Source of the DNA: Microbacterium stercoris
Lineage (GTDB): Bacteria > Actinomycetota > Actinomycetes > Actinomycetales > Microbacteriaceae
DNA: 64,000 nt
NCBI RefSeq assembly: GCF_017592545.1
Contig: NZ_JAGFOA010000003.1
Location: 41,534-105,533, forward strand
Reading direction: 5' to 3'
The position numbers and the translations under genes were made by a program. Below, piece after piece: positions 37,843-47,063 of this stretch (positions are counted from its first letter, which is position 1; each line of letters starts with the position of its first letter). Below the pieces are notes generated by a model. The model ran no database searches and was not told where the DNA came from. It saw only the letters and a list, made by a program, of their open reading frames with translations.

Positions 37843-38868
37843 ATGAGTGACGCGAAGGGACCGCGCGACGAGCCCCAGAACGGCGAGCTCACCTCGGACG
37901 CGGAGAACGCCGAGGTGTCGGCTGCCGACACCGGCGACGTCCCCACCTCGCGGCGCGAGGCGCGCACCGACTCCACCGAGGTGATCTCCACCCCGGCCGA
38001 CGACTCGCCGGTCGAGACCCCCGCGGCCCCGGCTGCCGAGGCCCCCGACTACGACAAGCTGGCCGCGGAGCTCGACGCGCTCGAGCAGCGCGGAGCCAGC
38101 ACGACCGTGAACACCCGTTCCGCCTCCGGCGACGCCTCCGCGGCGGGGGCATCGGCCCCGAAGAAGAACCCGTGGTTCGAAGAGGCCGACCGCACTCAGA
38201 CGTTCACCGCGAGCGACGCCTACGACGCGCCGGCCGCGCCGGTCATCACGGCGAGCGAGCCGGTCGTTCCCGAGTCGCACGTGGCCCCCGCGCCGGCCCC
38301 GGCCCAGCTTCCGGTCTTCGTCCAGGCTCCCGAGCCGCCCCGCCTCAAGGGCAACCGCGGCGCATCCGGCCTGATCGGCCTCGTCGCGGCGATCGTCTTC
38401 GCCGTGCTGTACTTCGGCGCGAAGCTCGGCATCGCGGCGCTCGCGGGCGAGGTCTCGCTCGAGAACATCGCCGACTGGTCGATCGATACCGCCACGTCGC
38501 TCGGCTTCTGGACCACGGTGGTCGTGTTCTTCCTCGGCTTCTGGCTGCTCGGCTCGCTCGTCAACCGCGCGCGCTGGGCGGCCTGGGTCCTGCTCGGCGT
38601 GTTCGTCGCGCTGATCGCGTGGGCCGGCCACATCGCCGGCGCCCTGGTCGACGCCCCGTTCTGGGAGCTGACCACCTCGGAGACGCTCGAGGAGATCGGC
38701 CGCCAGCTGCTCTCGCCGCTCGCGATCGCCGCGTTCGTCTTCGCCCGCGAGATCACGATCTGGTTCGGCGCGTGGGTCTCCCGGCGCGGCGCCAAGGTGA
38801 CGGCGCGCAACGCCGAGGCGCAGGCCGAGTACGAGCGCACGCTCGCGGACGGTCCGAAGCTGGGCTGA
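37843..38868 (+). CDS. Hypothetical membrane protein with long disordered N-terminus
   Basis: A 341-residue protein starting at ATG 37843 with GAGGAG just upstream. Residues 1-170 are acidic and Pro/Ala-rich with no hydrophobic stretch, consistent with a disordered cytoplasmic tail (DYDKLAAELDALEQRG may be a short coiled coil). The C-terminal half has four membrane helices, for example GLIGLVAAIVFAVLYFG, WTTVVVFFLGFWLLGSLV, WVLLGVFVALIAWAGHI and LLSPLAIAAFVFAREITI. The function is unknown. Its position right after rpoBC, with two small genes behind, looks like a Microbacteriaceae-specific cluster. Confidence 0.82.
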   Translation: MSDAKGPRDEPQNGELTSDAENAEVSAADTGDVPTSRREARTDSTEVISTPADDSPVETPAAPAAEAPDYDKLAAELDALEQRGASTTVNTRSASGDASAAGASAPKKNPWFEEADRTQTFTASDAYDAPAAPVITASEPVVPESHVAPAPAPAQLPVFVQAPEPPRLKGNRGASGLIGLVAAIVFAVLYFGAKLGIAALAGEVSLENIADWSIDTATSLGFWTTVVVFFLGFWLLGSLVNRARWAAWVLLGVFVALIAWAGHIAGALVDAPFWELTTSETLEEIGRQLLSPLAIAAFVFAREITIWFGAWVSRRGAKVTARNAEAQAEYERTLADGPKLG

Positions 38869-38937
38869 GCCACGAACGCCGCAACGCCAGGAGCGCCCGG
38901 GAGGATCTCTCCCGCGGCGCTCCTCGCGTTCGCGACG

Positions 38938-39360
38938 ATGGGCTTCGTGGCGCTGGTGGTGTTCGGCGCCGGCATGCTCTCGCTCGCCACGGATCGCGAC
39001 GTGATCGCCACACCCGGCATGAACCCGGTGCCCGGCCCGCTCGCGTTCGGTGTCGCGGCGCTCGCGTTCGCGGCCACGCTGTGGCCGGTGCTGCGTGCCG
39101 AGCGTCCTCGCTACACGTCGCTCTTCGCCGTCGTCCTCATCACGGCGCTGGCGCAGCTGGCCGGGCTCTGGATCCTGGCACTCGCCTTCGGCACCGACAT
39201 CGCGACCGCCACCGCGGCCGTGGGGGGAGTGGCCACCAGCTGGACGCTGGCGGCGGTGGCCGGATCGGCGGCGGTGGCCGCGTGGGCGGCGGTCGCCGTG
39301 CGACGCACCGCGGCGCGCCCTCCGCACTGGCCGTGGGAGGACCGCGAGGACGGCGACTGA
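38938..39360 (+). CDS. Small hypothetical membrane protein
   Basis: A 140-residue protein with four predicted membrane helices (MGFVALVVFGAGMLSLA, PLAFGVAALAFAATLW, SLFAVVLITALAQLAGLWIL, LAAVAGSAAVAAWAAVAV). The only standard start is ATG 38938, which places the first residue inside helix 1 and has no ribosome site. The in-frame sequence from 38869 to 38937 has strong codon bias (APGRISPAALLAFAT) but no ATG, GTG or TTG, and runs straight from the TGA of the preceding gene. The true start may be non-canonical, or the N-terminus may be misassembled. The function is unknown. Confidence 0.65.
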   Translation: MGFVALVVFGAGMLSLATDRDVIATPGMNPVPGPLAFGVAALAFAATLWPVLRAERPRYTSLFAVVLITALAQLAGLWILALAFGTDIATATAAVGGVATSWTLAAVAGSAAVAAWAAVAVRRTAARPPHWPWEDREDGD

Positions 39361-39451
39361 CAGGCCGGGCGGGCGGTTCGTCGGGTGGACCTCAGCGCGT
39401 CGGGACGCCCAAACCCGGCGCGAGCGCCGTCCCCGGCCTACGCTGGTGCCC

Positions 39452-40099
39452 GTGGAGCGCTCGCTCGAGACGCAGGTCAGCCAGGCGGTGGACGCCTGGC
39501 TTCGCTGGGTGCCGCGCTGGGAGCCGGCGACGCACCGCGGCCGCATCGCTCCCTGCCGCCGCTGCCTCGGCTCGCCGATCCTGTCCGCCGCGGGCCTCGG
39601 ATCGGATGTGCCGCACGGCGTGCAGCACGGCCTCTCCACGCGGGTGAAGACGATCGTCGACCACGCCGTCGCCGACTACACCTCGCGGAACCTGCCGATG
39701 CTGCAGGACGAGCTGGATCAGCAGGCCGCCCGCAATCGTTCGCGGGGATACCGCCCCACCGAGGGTCTCGATCCGGAGTTCGACGGCCTGCCGCTCGATC
39801 CGGATCCGGTGCCCGGTCAGCCGTTCCTGTTCACGATCGCCGGGATGGCCAGCGAGGACGAGACGCAGGTGCCGAGCCTGCCGCCCCTCTCGGAGGACGC
39901 GAAGATCGCGCTGCGACGCGAGGTGGCCCTCGCCGACGAGTACGCGAACCTCATCGGACGCGAGGTGTGCGCGATCCTGCTTCATCACCGTCTGCGCATC
40001 CACGCGGCGATCGTGGAGTACGTCGAGCCGCAGGTGGCCGCGATGCTCGCAGAGCTCTCCCAGGCACTGGACGACCCGTTCGAGGGTCTCGGCCTCTGA
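39452..40099 (+). CDS. Hypothetical protein with CxxC motif
   Basis: A 215-residue soluble protein from GTG 39452 (MERSLETQVSQAVDAWLRW). CRRCLGS near residue 30 is a single CxxC, perhaps metal-binding or redox-related. The middle is Pro/Asp-rich, followed by helical EVALADEYANLIGREVCAILLHH and VEYVEPQVAAMLAELSQALD. No known family was recognised. It lies between the four-helix hypothetical gene and the rpsL leader, on the same strand. Confidence 0.7.
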   Translation: MERSLETQVSQAVDAWLRWVPRWEPATHRGRIAPCRRCLGSPILSAAGLGSDVPHGVQHGLSTRVKTIVDHAVADYTSRNLPMLQDELDQQAARNRSRGYRPTEGLDPEFDGLPLDPDPVPGQPFLFTIAGMASEDETQVPSLPPLSEDAKIALRREVALADEYANLIGREVCAILLHHRLRIHAAIVEYVEPQVAAMLAELSQALDDPFEGLGL

Positions 40100-40291
40100 G
40101 GCCCGGGATCACGCGGTTCTGCGGGGCTTGCACCAGTCGCCGCGGAACCTGCGCACGACACGCCGGATGCGCCCCATGCGCTATCATTATTCGGTGTGCG
40201 TCTCCGCGCGCTCGCTTGCGTGCGCGTGAACTCTCACACAAGGGATCGTCCTGAGAACAGGTCGCCCCCACGGCATACCCATCACATCAAA

Positions 40292-40314
40292 CGTTCGGCA
40301 CATTCTGCCGAACG
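40292..40314 (+). promoter_or_regulatory. Hairpin in the rpsL operon leader
   Basis: CGTTCGGCA (40292-40300) and TGCCGAACG (40306-40314) form a perfect 9-bp stem with a CATTC loop, 100 bases before rpsL. Within the 314-base gap (40100-40413) an AT-rich TATCATTATT at 40182 may be the -10 region. No convincing -35 was found. The hairpin would lie in the transcript leader. Confidence 0.5.
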
Positions 40315-40413
40315 GGTGGGTCATCGTGAAACCCCCTCCGCAACACCGAGCAACACGGTCGAGCGTCGGGGATCCACCGCTGTCACCGTGCAGCACAAGA
40401 CAGAAGGAAACCA

Positions 40414-40782
40414 GTGCCTACTATTCAGCAGCTGGTTCGCAAGGGCCGGTCGCCCAAGGTCTCGAAGACCAAGGCGCCCGCCCTTAAGGCGAACCCGCAG
40501 CAGGCGGGTGTCTGCACCCGCGTGTACACGACCACGCCCAAGAAGCCGAACTCGGCCATGCGCAAGGTCGCTCGTGTCAAGCTCCGCAACGGCACCGAGG
40601 TCACGGCCTACATCCCCGGTGAGGGCCACAACCTGCAGGAGCACTCGCTCGTCCTCGTTCGCGGTGGACGTGTGAAGGACCTCCCCGGTGTCCGTTACAA
40701 GATCGTCCGTGGTGCGCTCGACACCCAGGCTGTCAAGAACCGTAAGCAGGCTCGCAGCCGCTACGGCGCGAAGAAGGGCTGA
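40414..40782 (+). CDS. rpsL: 30S ribosomal protein S12
   Basis: Decoding-centre protein, 122 residues, GTG start with GAAGGAAACC upstream. [12 protein letters not shown] is the universal N-terminus. [12 protein letters not shown] has the wild-type Lys at the streptomycin-sensitive position 43, and [13 protein letters not shown] has the wild-type Lys 88, so the sequence predicts sensitivity. First gene of the str operon (rpsL-rpsG-fusA-tuf). Confidence 0.98.
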   Translation: MPTIQQLVRKGRSPKVSKTKAPALKANPQQAGVCTRVYTTTPKKPNSAMRKVARVKLRNGTEVTAYIPGEGHNLQEHSLVLVRGGRVKDLPGVRYKIVRGALDTQAVKNRKQARSRYGAKKG

Positions 40783-40787
40783 GTCAG

Positions 40788-41258
40788 ATGCCTCGTAAGG
40801 GACCCGCCCCGAAGCGCCCCGTCGTCAACGACCCGGTCTACGGCGCGCCGATCGTCACGCAGCTCGTCAACAAGATCCTTGTCGACGGCAAGAAGTCGAT
40901 CGCCGAGTCGATCGTCTACACCGCCCTCCAGGGCGTTGAGGCGAAGAACGGCCAGGACGCCGTCGCCACGCTCAAGAAGGCGCTCGACAACGTCCGCCCC
41001 ACCCTCGAGGTCCGCAGCCGCCGCGTCGGCGGCTCGACCTACCAGGTGCCGGTCGAGGTCAAGCCGCACCGTGCGAACACGCTGGCGCTGCGCTGGCTCG
41101 TGTCGTACGCCAAGGGCCGTCGTGAGAAGACGATGACCGAGCGTCTGATGAACGAGATCCTCGACGCCTCCAACGGCCTGGGTGCCGCTGTGAAGCGCCG
41201 CGAGGACACGCACAAGATGGCCGAGTCGAACAAGGCCTTCGCGCACTACCGCTGGTAA
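40788..41258 (+). CDS. rpsG: 30S ribosomal protein S7
   Basis: 156 residues, the standard length. Starts [19 protein letters not shown], with the rRNA-binding [11 protein letters not shown] and C-terminal [21 protein letters not shown]. It is a primary 16S 3'-domain assembly protein. Five bases after rpsL, tightly coupled in the str operon. Confidence 0.98.
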   Translation: MPRKGPAPKRPVVNDPVYGAPIVTQLVNKILVDGKKSIAESIVYTALQGVEAKNGQDAVATLKKALDNVRPTLEVRSRRVGGSTYQVPVEVKPHRANTLALRWLVSYAKGRREKTMTERLMNEILDASNGLGAAVKRREDTHKMAESNKAFAHYRW

Positions 41259-41343
41259 TCAGCATCGCCGGATCCGGGGAGCGCCACCCGCTCGCCGGAT
41301 CCGGCCCCCACGCTCTACTCCAACCACACGTTAGGAACCTCAA

Positions 41344-43458
41344 GTGGCACAGGAAGTGCTCACGGACCTCAAGAAGGTCCGCAACATCGGCATCATGGCG
41401 CACATCGATGCCGGTAAGACCACGACGACCGAGCGCATCCTGTTCTACACGGGTGTGAACCACAAGATCGGCGAGACGCACGACGGTGGCGCCACGACCG
41501 ACTGGATGGAGCAGGAGCAGGAGCGTGGCATCACGATCACGTCCGCTGCTGTGACGTGCTTCTGGGACAAGAACCAGATCAACATCATCGACACCCCCGG
41601 TCACGTGGACTTCACCGTCGAGGTCGAGCGCTCGCTGCGCGTCCTCGACGGCGCCGTCGCCGTGTTCGACGGCAAGGAGGGCGTCGAGCCCCAGTCCGAG
41701 ACCGTGTGGCGTCAGGCCGACAAGTACGACGTCCCCCGCATCTGCTTCGTCAACAAGATGGACAAGCTGGGCGCCGACTTCTACTTCACGGTCGACACCA
41801 TCGTCAACCGCCTCAAGGCCAAGCCGCTCGTGATCCAGCTGCCCATCGGCGCGGAGAACGACTTCGTGGGCGTCATCGACCTCGTCGAGATGCGCGCGCT
41901 CGTGTGGCCCGGCGACGCCAAGGGCGACGTGACCATGGGTGCCAAGTACGAGATCACCGAGATCCCGGCCGACCTCAAGGACAAGGCCGACGAGTACCGT
42001 CAGCAGCTCCTCGAGACCGTCGCCGAGTCGGACGACGCGCTGCTCGAGAAGTTCTTCGGCGGCGAGGAGCTCACGGTCGCCGAGATCAAGGCCGGCATCC
42101 GCAAGCTCACGATCGCGTCCGAGGTCTACCCGGTCCTCTGCGGCTCGGCGTTCAAGAACCGCGGTGTCCAGCCCATGCTCGACGCCGTCGTCGACTACCT
42201 CCCGTCGCCCCTCGACGTGCCCGCCATCGAGGCGCACGACCCGAAGGACGAGGAAGTCATCATCGAGCGTCACGCCGACGCGGCGGAGCCCTTCGCGGCC
42301 CTCGCGTTCAAGGTCGTCTCGCACCCCTTCTTCGGTCGCCTCACCTACATCCGCGTGTACTCGGGATCGCTCAGCTCGGGTGAGCAGGTCGTCAACTCGA
42401 CCAAGGGCAAGAAGGAGCGCATCGGAAAGATCTTCCAGATGCACGCCAACAAGGAGAACCCGGTCGACTCGGTCACCGCGGGTCACATCTACGCGGTCAT
42501 CGGTCTGAAGGACACGACCACGGGTGACACCCTCTCCGACTCGGCCAACCAGGTCGTCCTCGAGTCGATGACCTTCCCGGAGCCCGTCATCGAGGTCGCC
42601 ATCGAGCCCAAGACGAAGGCCGACCAGGAGAAGCTGGGTCTCGCGATCCAGAAGCTCGCGGAAGAGGACCCGACGTTCCGCGTCGAGAACAACGCCGAGA
42701 CCGGTCAGACCGTCATCAAGGGCATGGGCGAGCTGCACCTCGACATCCTGGTCGACCGCATGAAGCGCGAGTTCAAGGTCGAGGCCAACGTCGGCAAGCC
42801 GCAGGTGGCCTACCGCGAGACGATCCGCAAGGCCGTCGAGCGTCACGACTACACGCACAAGAAGCAGACCGGTGGTTCGGGTCAGTTCGCGAAGATCCAG
42901 TTCGCGATCGAGCCGCTCGAGGTCACGGCCGACAAGACCTACGAGTTCTCCAACGAGGTCACGGGTGGTCGCATCCCGCGCGAGTACATCGAGCCGACCA
43001 ACCAGGGCTTCCAGGACGCGATGAACACGGGTGTCCTCGCCGGCTACCCGATGGTGGGCATCAAGGCCCGCCTCATCGATGGCGCATCGCACGACGTCGA
43101 CTCCTCGGAGATGGCGTTCAAGATCGCCGGCTCGATGGGCTTCAAGGAGGCCGTCCGCAAGGCGAACCCGGTCATCCTCGAGCCGCTGATGGCCGTCGAG
43201 GTCCGTACTCCCGAGGAGTACATGGGCGACGTCATCGGCGACATCAACTCGCGTCGTGGCCAGATGCAGTCCATGGAGGACGCGCAGGGTGTGAAGGTCA
43301 TCAAGGCCCTCGTCCCGCTGTCCAGCATGTTCGGCTACATCGGCGACCTGCGCTCGAAGACCTCGGGCCGCGCTGTCTACTCGATGGAGTTCGACAGCTA
43401 CTCCGAGGTTCCGAAGGCCGTCGCCGACGAGATCATCCAGAAGGGCAAGGGCGAGTAA
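41344..43458 (+). CDS. fusA: Elongation factor G
   Basis: Translocase GTPase of 704 residues, GTG start. G1 is [16 protein letters not shown]3 [10 protein letters not shown]4 [10 protein letters not shown]5 region CGSAFKNRG. The five domains are complete, ending with the EFG_IV/V stretch [16 protein letters not shown]. Eighty-five bases separate it from rpsG, a gap with repeated GCCGGATCCGG words that could pair. Confidence 0.98.
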   Translation: MAQEVLTDLKKVRNIGIMAHIDAGKTTTTERILFYTGVNHKIGETHDGGATTDWMEQEQERGITITSAAVTCFWDKNQINIIDTPGHVDFTVEVERSLRVLDGAVAVFDGKEGVEPQSETVWRQADKYDVPRICFVNKMDKLGADFYFTVDTIVNRLKAKPLVIQLPIGAENDFVGVIDLVEMRALVWPGDAKGDVTMGAKYEITEIPADLKDKADEYRQQLLETVAESDDALLEKFFGGEELTVAEIKAGIRKLTIASEVYPVLCGSAFKNRGVQPMLDAVVDYLPSPLDVPAIEAHDPKDEEVIIERHADAAEPFAALAFKVVSHPFFGRLTYIRVYSGSLSSGEQVVNSTKGKKERIGKIFQMHANKENPVDSVTAGHIYAVIGLKDTTTGDTLSDSANQVVLESMTFPEPVIEVAIEPKTKADQEKLGLAIQKLAEEDPTFRVENNAETGQTVIKGMGELHLDILVDRMKREFKVEANVGKPQVAYRETIRKAVERHDYTHKKQTGGSGQFAKIQFAIEPLEVTADKTYEFSNEVTGGRIPREYIEPTNQGFQDAMNTGVLAGYPMVGIKARLIDGASHDVDSSEMAFKIAGSMGFKEAVRKANPVILEPLMAVEVRTPEEYMGDVIGDINSRRGQMQSMEDAQGVKVIKALVPLSSMFGYIGDLRSKTSGRAVYSMEFDSYSEVPKAVADEIIQKGKGE

Positions 43459-43480
43459 TCGTCCGACCCTGACGGTCTGC

Positions 43481-43504
43481 CGGGGCCGCAGCGATGCGGC
43501 CCCG
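43481..43504 (+). terminator. Hairpin between fusA and tuf
   Basis: CGGGGCCGCA (43481-43490), a GCGA tetraloop, and TGCGGCCCCG (43495-43504) form a perfect 10-bp stem of the GNRA type. No T-run follows, so it may attenuate rather than stop, leaving room for a separate tuf promoter in the AT-richer 43511-43550 stretch (TAGACT at 43536). Confidence 0.6.
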
Positions 43505-43617
43505 GCCCCCAGAAAACTTCATATTGAGTCTCCAGTAGACTGAACAACATCCCCGGACAGATCCGGTCGCAATCCAGCGACCGGTGATGATCCATCTACC
43601 GTCCTGAGGAGGACCCA

Positions 43618-44811
43618 GTGGCTAAGGCCAAGTTCGAGCGCACCAAGCCGCACGTGAACATCGGAACGATCGGTCACGTCGACCACGGCAAGACGACGCT
43701 CACCGCGGCGATCTCGAAGGTGCTCGCCGACAAGTACCCGTCGGCCACCAACGTTCAGCGCGACTTCGCGTCGATCGACTCGGCTCCCGAGGAGCGTCAG
43801 CGCGGTATCACGATCAACATCTCGCACGTCGAGTACGAGACGCCCAAGCGTCACTACGCTCACGTCGACGCCCCGGGTCACGCTGACTACATCAAGAACA
43901 TGATCACGGGTGCGGCCCAGATGGATGGCGCCATCCTCGTGGTCGCCGCCACCGATGGTCCGATGGCCCAGACCCGCGAGCACGTCCTGCTCGCCAAGCA
44001 GGTCGGCGTGCCCTACCTGCTCGTCGCCCTGAACAAGTGCGACATGGTCGACGACGAGGAGATCCTGGAGCTCGTCGAGCTCGAGGTCCGCGAGCTGCTC
44101 TCGTCGCAGGGCTTCCCGGGCGACGACGCTCCCGTCGTGCGCGTCTCGGGCTTCCAGGCGCTCCAGGGCGACGAGAAGTGGGTCCAGTCGGTCCTCGACC
44201 TCATGGAGGCCGTCGACGAGTCCGTTCCGGACCCGGTGCGTGACCGCGACAAGCCCTTCCTGATGCCGATCGAGGACGTCTTCACGATCACCGGTCGTGG
44301 CACCGTCGTCACGGGCCGCGCCGAGCGTGGCACGCTCGCCATCAACTCCGAGGTCGAGATCGTCGGCATCCGCCCGACGCAGAAGACCACGGTCACGGGT
44401 ATCGAGATGTTCCACAAGCAGCTCGACGAGGCGTGGGCCGGCGAGAACTGCGGTCTCCTGCTTCGTGGTCTGAAGCGTGAGGACGTCGAGCGCGGCCAGG
44501 TCATCGTGAAGCCGGGTTCGGTCACCCCGCACACCAACTTCACGGGCACCGCGTACATCCTGTCGAAGGACGAGGGTGGTCGTCACAACCCCTTCTACAC
44601 GAACTACCGCCCGCAGTTCTACTTCCGCACCACGGACGTCACCGGCGTCATCTCGCTGCCCGAGGGCACCGAGATGGTCATGCCCGGCGACACCACGGAC
44701 ATGACGGTGGAGCTCATCCAGCCCATCGCCATGGAAGAGGGCCTCGGCTTCGCGATCCGTGAGGGTGGCCGCACCGTCGGCGCCGGCACGGTGACCAGCA
44801 TCATCAAGTAA
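43618..44811 (+). CDS. tuf: Elongation factor Tu
   Basis: 397 residues, GTG start with GAGGAGG upstream. G1 [10 protein letters not shown]3 DAPGHADY, G4 NKCDMVDD, and intact domains II and III ending [12 protein letters not shown]. It delivers aminoacyl-tRNA to the ribosome. Unlike a tightly packed str operon, it is separated by 159 bases from fusA, with a hairpin and a possible own promoter in the gap, consistent with its need for higher expression. Confidence 0.98.
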   Translation: MAKAKFERTKPHVNIGTIGHVDHGKTTLTAAISKVLADKYPSATNVQRDFASIDSAPEERQRGITINISHVEYETPKRHYAHVDAPGHADYIKNMITGAAQMDGAILVVAATDGPMAQTREHVLLAKQVGVPYLLVALNKCDMVDDEEILELVELEVRELLSSQGFPGDDAPVVRVSGFQALQGDEKWVQSVLDLMEAVDESVPDPVRDRDKPFLMPIEDVFTITGRGTVVTGRAERGTLAINSEVEIVGIRPTQKTTVTGIEMFHKQLDEAWAGENCGLLLRGLKREDVERGQVIVKPGSVTPHTNFTGTAYILSKDEGGRHNPFYTNYRPQFYFRTTDVTGVISLPEGTEMVMPGDTTDMTVELIQPIAMEEGLGFAIREGGRTVGAGTVTSIIK

Positions 44812-44828
44812 TCATCTGATTACCGCGG

Positions 44829-44862
44829 AAGCGGGGTCGGGCCTTCGGGTCCGGCCCCGCTT
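44829..44862 (+). terminator. Rho-independent terminator after tuf
   Basis: AAGCGGGGTCGG (44829-44840) pairs with CCGGCCCCGCTT (44851-44862), a 12-bp stem with one G-U pair. The loop GCCTTCGGGT can itself pair, and TTTCGTTTTG follows the stem. Confidence 0.92.
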
Positions 44863-44912
44863 TCGTTTTGCCCGGGAGGTATCAGCCGGATCGCTTCGCG
44901 CTCCTGTCGTGC

Positions 44913-45617
44913 ATGTCGGTGATGGAGTGGGGGGAGCCGGGATTCGGGCTCCACGCGCCGGTGCCGCTCACCCGTGTGGGGCGAGCGCCGGTTCAGGGCC
45001 CCGCGGTCGCTCTGCGGCTCGCGGGCAAGCGGGTCGTCGATGTGGCAGGCAGCGCGTGCCTGCTGCTGGTGCTGGCGCCGCTGATGCTGGTGCTCGCGCT
45101 GATGGTGCACGCGTCGTCGCCGGGGCCGGTGCTCTTCCGTCAGGTGAGGGTGGGGTTCCACGGCCGCGAGTTCGAGATGCTCAAGTTCCGCTCCATGGCG
45201 CAGGACGCCGAGGCGCGGCTCGCCGAGCTCCGGACGGCGCGGGACATGGGCAACGAGGTGCTGTTCAAGATGCGCGACGATCCCCGGGTGACGCCGCTGG
45301 GTCGCATCCTGCGCCGCTACAGCCTGGACGAGCTGCCGCAGCTGCTGAACGTGCTCGCCGGCAGCATGTCGCTCGTGGGTCCGCGTCCGCCGCTTCCCGG
45401 CGAGGTCGACCGCTACGAGGACCACGTGCACCGTCGCTTCCTGGTGAAGCCGGGCATCACGGGGCTCTGGCAGGTGTCGGGGCGCTCGGCGCTGTCCTGG
45501 GACGACACGGTGCGCCTCGACCTCACCTACGCGGAGGGATGGACGCTCACGGGCGACGTGTCGATCCTGCTCCGCACCTTCCGTGCGGCCTTCCTGCCCG
45601 GAGACACGGTGGCCTGA
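44913..45617 (+). CDS. Sugar transferase (bacterial polyprenyl-phosphate sugar-1-P transferase domain)
   Basis: A 234-residue phosphoglycosyltransferase that would load the first sugar phosphate onto undecaprenyl phosphate for exopolysaccharide or cell-wall glycan. It is only the C-terminal catalytic type with a single membrane hairpin (DVAGSACLLLVLAPLMLVLALMV) and lacks the four-helix N-terminal part of WcaJ. The conserved blocks are GRxFExLKFRSM (as GREFEMLKFRSM), RRYSLDELPQLLNVL, SLVGPRPP and KPGITGLWQVSGRS. ATG 44913 is chosen over an upstream TTG at 44868. No other polysaccharide gene is nearby. Confidence 0.88.
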   Translation: MSVMEWGEPGFGLHAPVPLTRVGRAPVQGPAVALRLAGKRVVDVAGSACLLLVLAPLMLVLALMVHASSPGPVLFRQVRVGFHGREFEMLKFRSMAQDAEARLAELRTARDMGNEVLFKMRDDPRVTPLGRILRRYSLDELPQLLNVLAGSMSLVGPRPPLPGEVDRYEDHVHRRFLVKPGITGLWQVSGRSALSWDDTVRLDLTYAEGWTLTGDVSILLRTFRAAFLPGDTVA

Positions 45618-45726
45618 ACGGGCACATCTCTCCCACTCCGTGGGGTTCCCCCGCGTCGGCGCCGGTGCCACAATGACCGGGATGCGTCCCGCCGTGGGGC
45701 GCGCTCATCCACCTGAGGGGGCAATC

Positions 45727-45942
45727 ATGGGGCTCGACGATCTCGTCAACCAGGGCAAGGAAGTCTTCGACCAGAACAAGGACAAGCTGCAGGACGCGCT
45801 GCAGTCGGCCGAGGCCGAGGGGGTCAGCGACGCCGTCCTCGACAAGGTGGCCGACTTCGCCAAGGGTGTGCTGCCGGACAACCTCGAGGGCAAGGTCGAC
45901 GAGATCCGCGACAACGTCGACGGCGCCGTCGGCAACGAGTAG
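45727..45942 (+). CDS. MT0933/Rv0909-like small protein
   Basis: A 71-residue acidic helical protein, MGLDDLVNQGKEVFDQNKDKL then ALQSAEAEGVSDAVLDKVADF and ending GAVGNE. It resembles the MT0933-like family, whose Mycobacterium member is described as an antitoxin. Most actinobacterial members are orphan general stress-type proteins. No toxin gene is next to it. A terminator follows within 10 bases. Confidence 0.75.
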   Translation: MGLDDLVNQGKEVFDQNKDKLQDALQSAEAEGVSDAVLDKVADFAKGVLPDNLEGKVDEIRDNVDGAVGNE

Positions 45943-45952
45943 ATCTCACCCC

Positions 45953-45985
45953 AGGGCCCTCGCCACGCGGCGGGGGCCCTTTCGC
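45953..45985 (+). terminator. Terminator after the MT0933-like gene
   Basis: AGGGCCCTCGCC (45953-45964) pairs with GGCGGGGGCCCT (45969-45980) with one G-U, loop ACGC, then TTCGC. Confidence 0.85.
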
Positions 45986-46028
45986 ATGCGGCGACGGTCT
46001 AAAACGGAACGATTCAGGATCCGGCCAG

Positions 46029-46045
46029 GTAACAAACAGGTAACG
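46029..46045 (+). promoter_or_regulatory. Candidate MtrA box
   Basis: GTAACAAACAGGTAACG is a direct repeat of GTAAC with 11-base spacing in an AT-rich patch. It matches, as recalled, the (A/G)TAACAA-type direct repeat bound by MtrA, the actinobacterial regulator of cell-wall hydrolase genes. It lies 176 bases upstream of the secreted APF-like gene at 46221. TATGGGAT at 46058 may be the -10. Confidence 0.6.
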
Positions 46046-46137
46046 CCCACGCCCTGCCTATGGGATACCCACGGGATCGGCCGGTTCCGCCCAGGAGAGC
46101 GGTCCACGGTGGAGAGTCCGCTTTTCGCGGCGGGGGT

Positions 46138-46195
46138 CACCCGAGGGCCCCCGCGCGAGCGATCGCCACCCGAGGTGCACGCGCGAGCGATGGCG
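46138..46195 (+). repeat. Two tandem 29-base direct repeats in the leader of the APF-like gene
   Basis: CACCCGAGG...CGCGCGAGCGAT occurs at 46138-46166 and again at 46167-46195, with small differences (GCCCC against TGCA before CGCGCG; CGC against GGCG at the end). They lie directly between the candidate MtrA box and the gene at 46221. No c-di-AMP riboswitch consensus was recognised in this leader. Confidence 0.65.
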
Positions 46196-46220
46196 GACAT
46201 ACCCGAACGAAACAACAGGT

Positions 46221-47054
46221 ATGTCGCAGAACCCCGAACTCCGGGGAGCCGGCGAGCAGCCCCTGCTCACGCCGTTCCCCCGTGCCAATCACATCAATCT
46301 CCTCCGTCGCGAGCGCTCCAAGCGCCGTGGCCGCGTGCTGACCGGCGCCGCCGTCGCACTCGGTCTTGTGCTGTCGGGCGGTGCGGCGGTCGCCGCCGCC
46401 GTGCCCCACCAGGGCCGGGCGGTCACGGTCGCGGCCGAAGACCCCGCCACGCTGGCGCTCGCCAAGAGCGCCCTGGCCGATGCCCAGGCCGCCCTCGACT
46501 CCGCTCACGCGAAGGCCGACACCGCGGCCCTGCAGGAGAGCGTCGAGGATCTCGCGGGCGCCGAGCGCATGCCCGCCGTCGTCGTGCAGGGCGAGGTGCG
46601 CGAGACCGAGGCCAAGGCCGACGAGGTCGTGGCGCAGACCGCTGCCCTCGTGAAGGCCGACGAGGAGGCTGCCGCGGCCGCCGCCGAGGCGGCGCGCGTC
46701 GCCGAGGAGCAGCGCAAGGCGGCCGAGGCCCTCGCCGCCGCGAACACCCCGGGCGGAGCCAAGGCCACCGCGCAGGCCATGGCCGCCGAGCGCTACGGAT
46801 GGGGTGGCGACCAGTTCGGCTGCCTCGAGAGCCTGTGGACCAAGGAGTCGGGCTGGAACTATCAGGCCTCCAACCCGTCGTCCGGCGCCTACGGCATCCC
46901 GCAGTCGCTGCCGGGCAGCAAGATGGCGACGGTCGGCGCCGACTGGCAGACCAACGCCACCACCCAGATCGCCTGGGGACTCGACTACATCCAGCGCGCA
47001 TACGGCACGCCGTGCGCCGCCTGGGGTCACTCGCAGGCGACCAACTGGTACTGA
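46221..47054 (+). CDS. Secreted aggregation-promoting factor/lysozyme-like protein
   Basis: A 277-residue exported protein. The N-terminal helix LTGAAVALGLVLSGGAAVAAA follows a basic stretch (RRERSKRRGR) and looks like a signal or anchor. Residues about 70-190 are Ala/Glu-rich coiled coil. The C-terminal 90 residues are the APF/transglycosylase-like fold, with the likely catalytic Glu in LWTKESGWNY, then NPSSGAYGIPQSLPG and the closing CAAWGHSQATNWY. It would act on peptidoglycan outside the membrane. Control by MtrA is suggested by the box at 46029. Confidence 0.9.
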   Translation: MSQNPELRGAGEQPLLTPFPRANHINLLRRERSKRRGRVLTGAAVALGLVLSGGAAVAAAVPHQGRAVTVAAEDPATLALAKSALADAQAALDSAHAKADTAALQESVEDLAGAERMPAVVVQGEVRETEAKADEVVAQTAALVKADEEAAAAAAEAARVAEEQRKAAEALAAANTPGGAKATAQAMAAERYGWGGDQFGCLESLWTKESGWNYQASNPSSGAYGIPQSLPGSKMATVGADWQTNATTQIAWGLDYIQRAYGTPCAAWGHSQATNWY

Positions 47055-47063
47055 TCCGCGAGC

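Noticed and set aside
46000..46220. c-di-AMP (ydaO/yuaA) riboswitch before the APF-like gene
   Set aside because: Such riboswitches often precede cell-wall hydrolase genes in actinobacteria, but the conserved core blocks were not found. A direct repeat resembling an MtrA box was seen instead.
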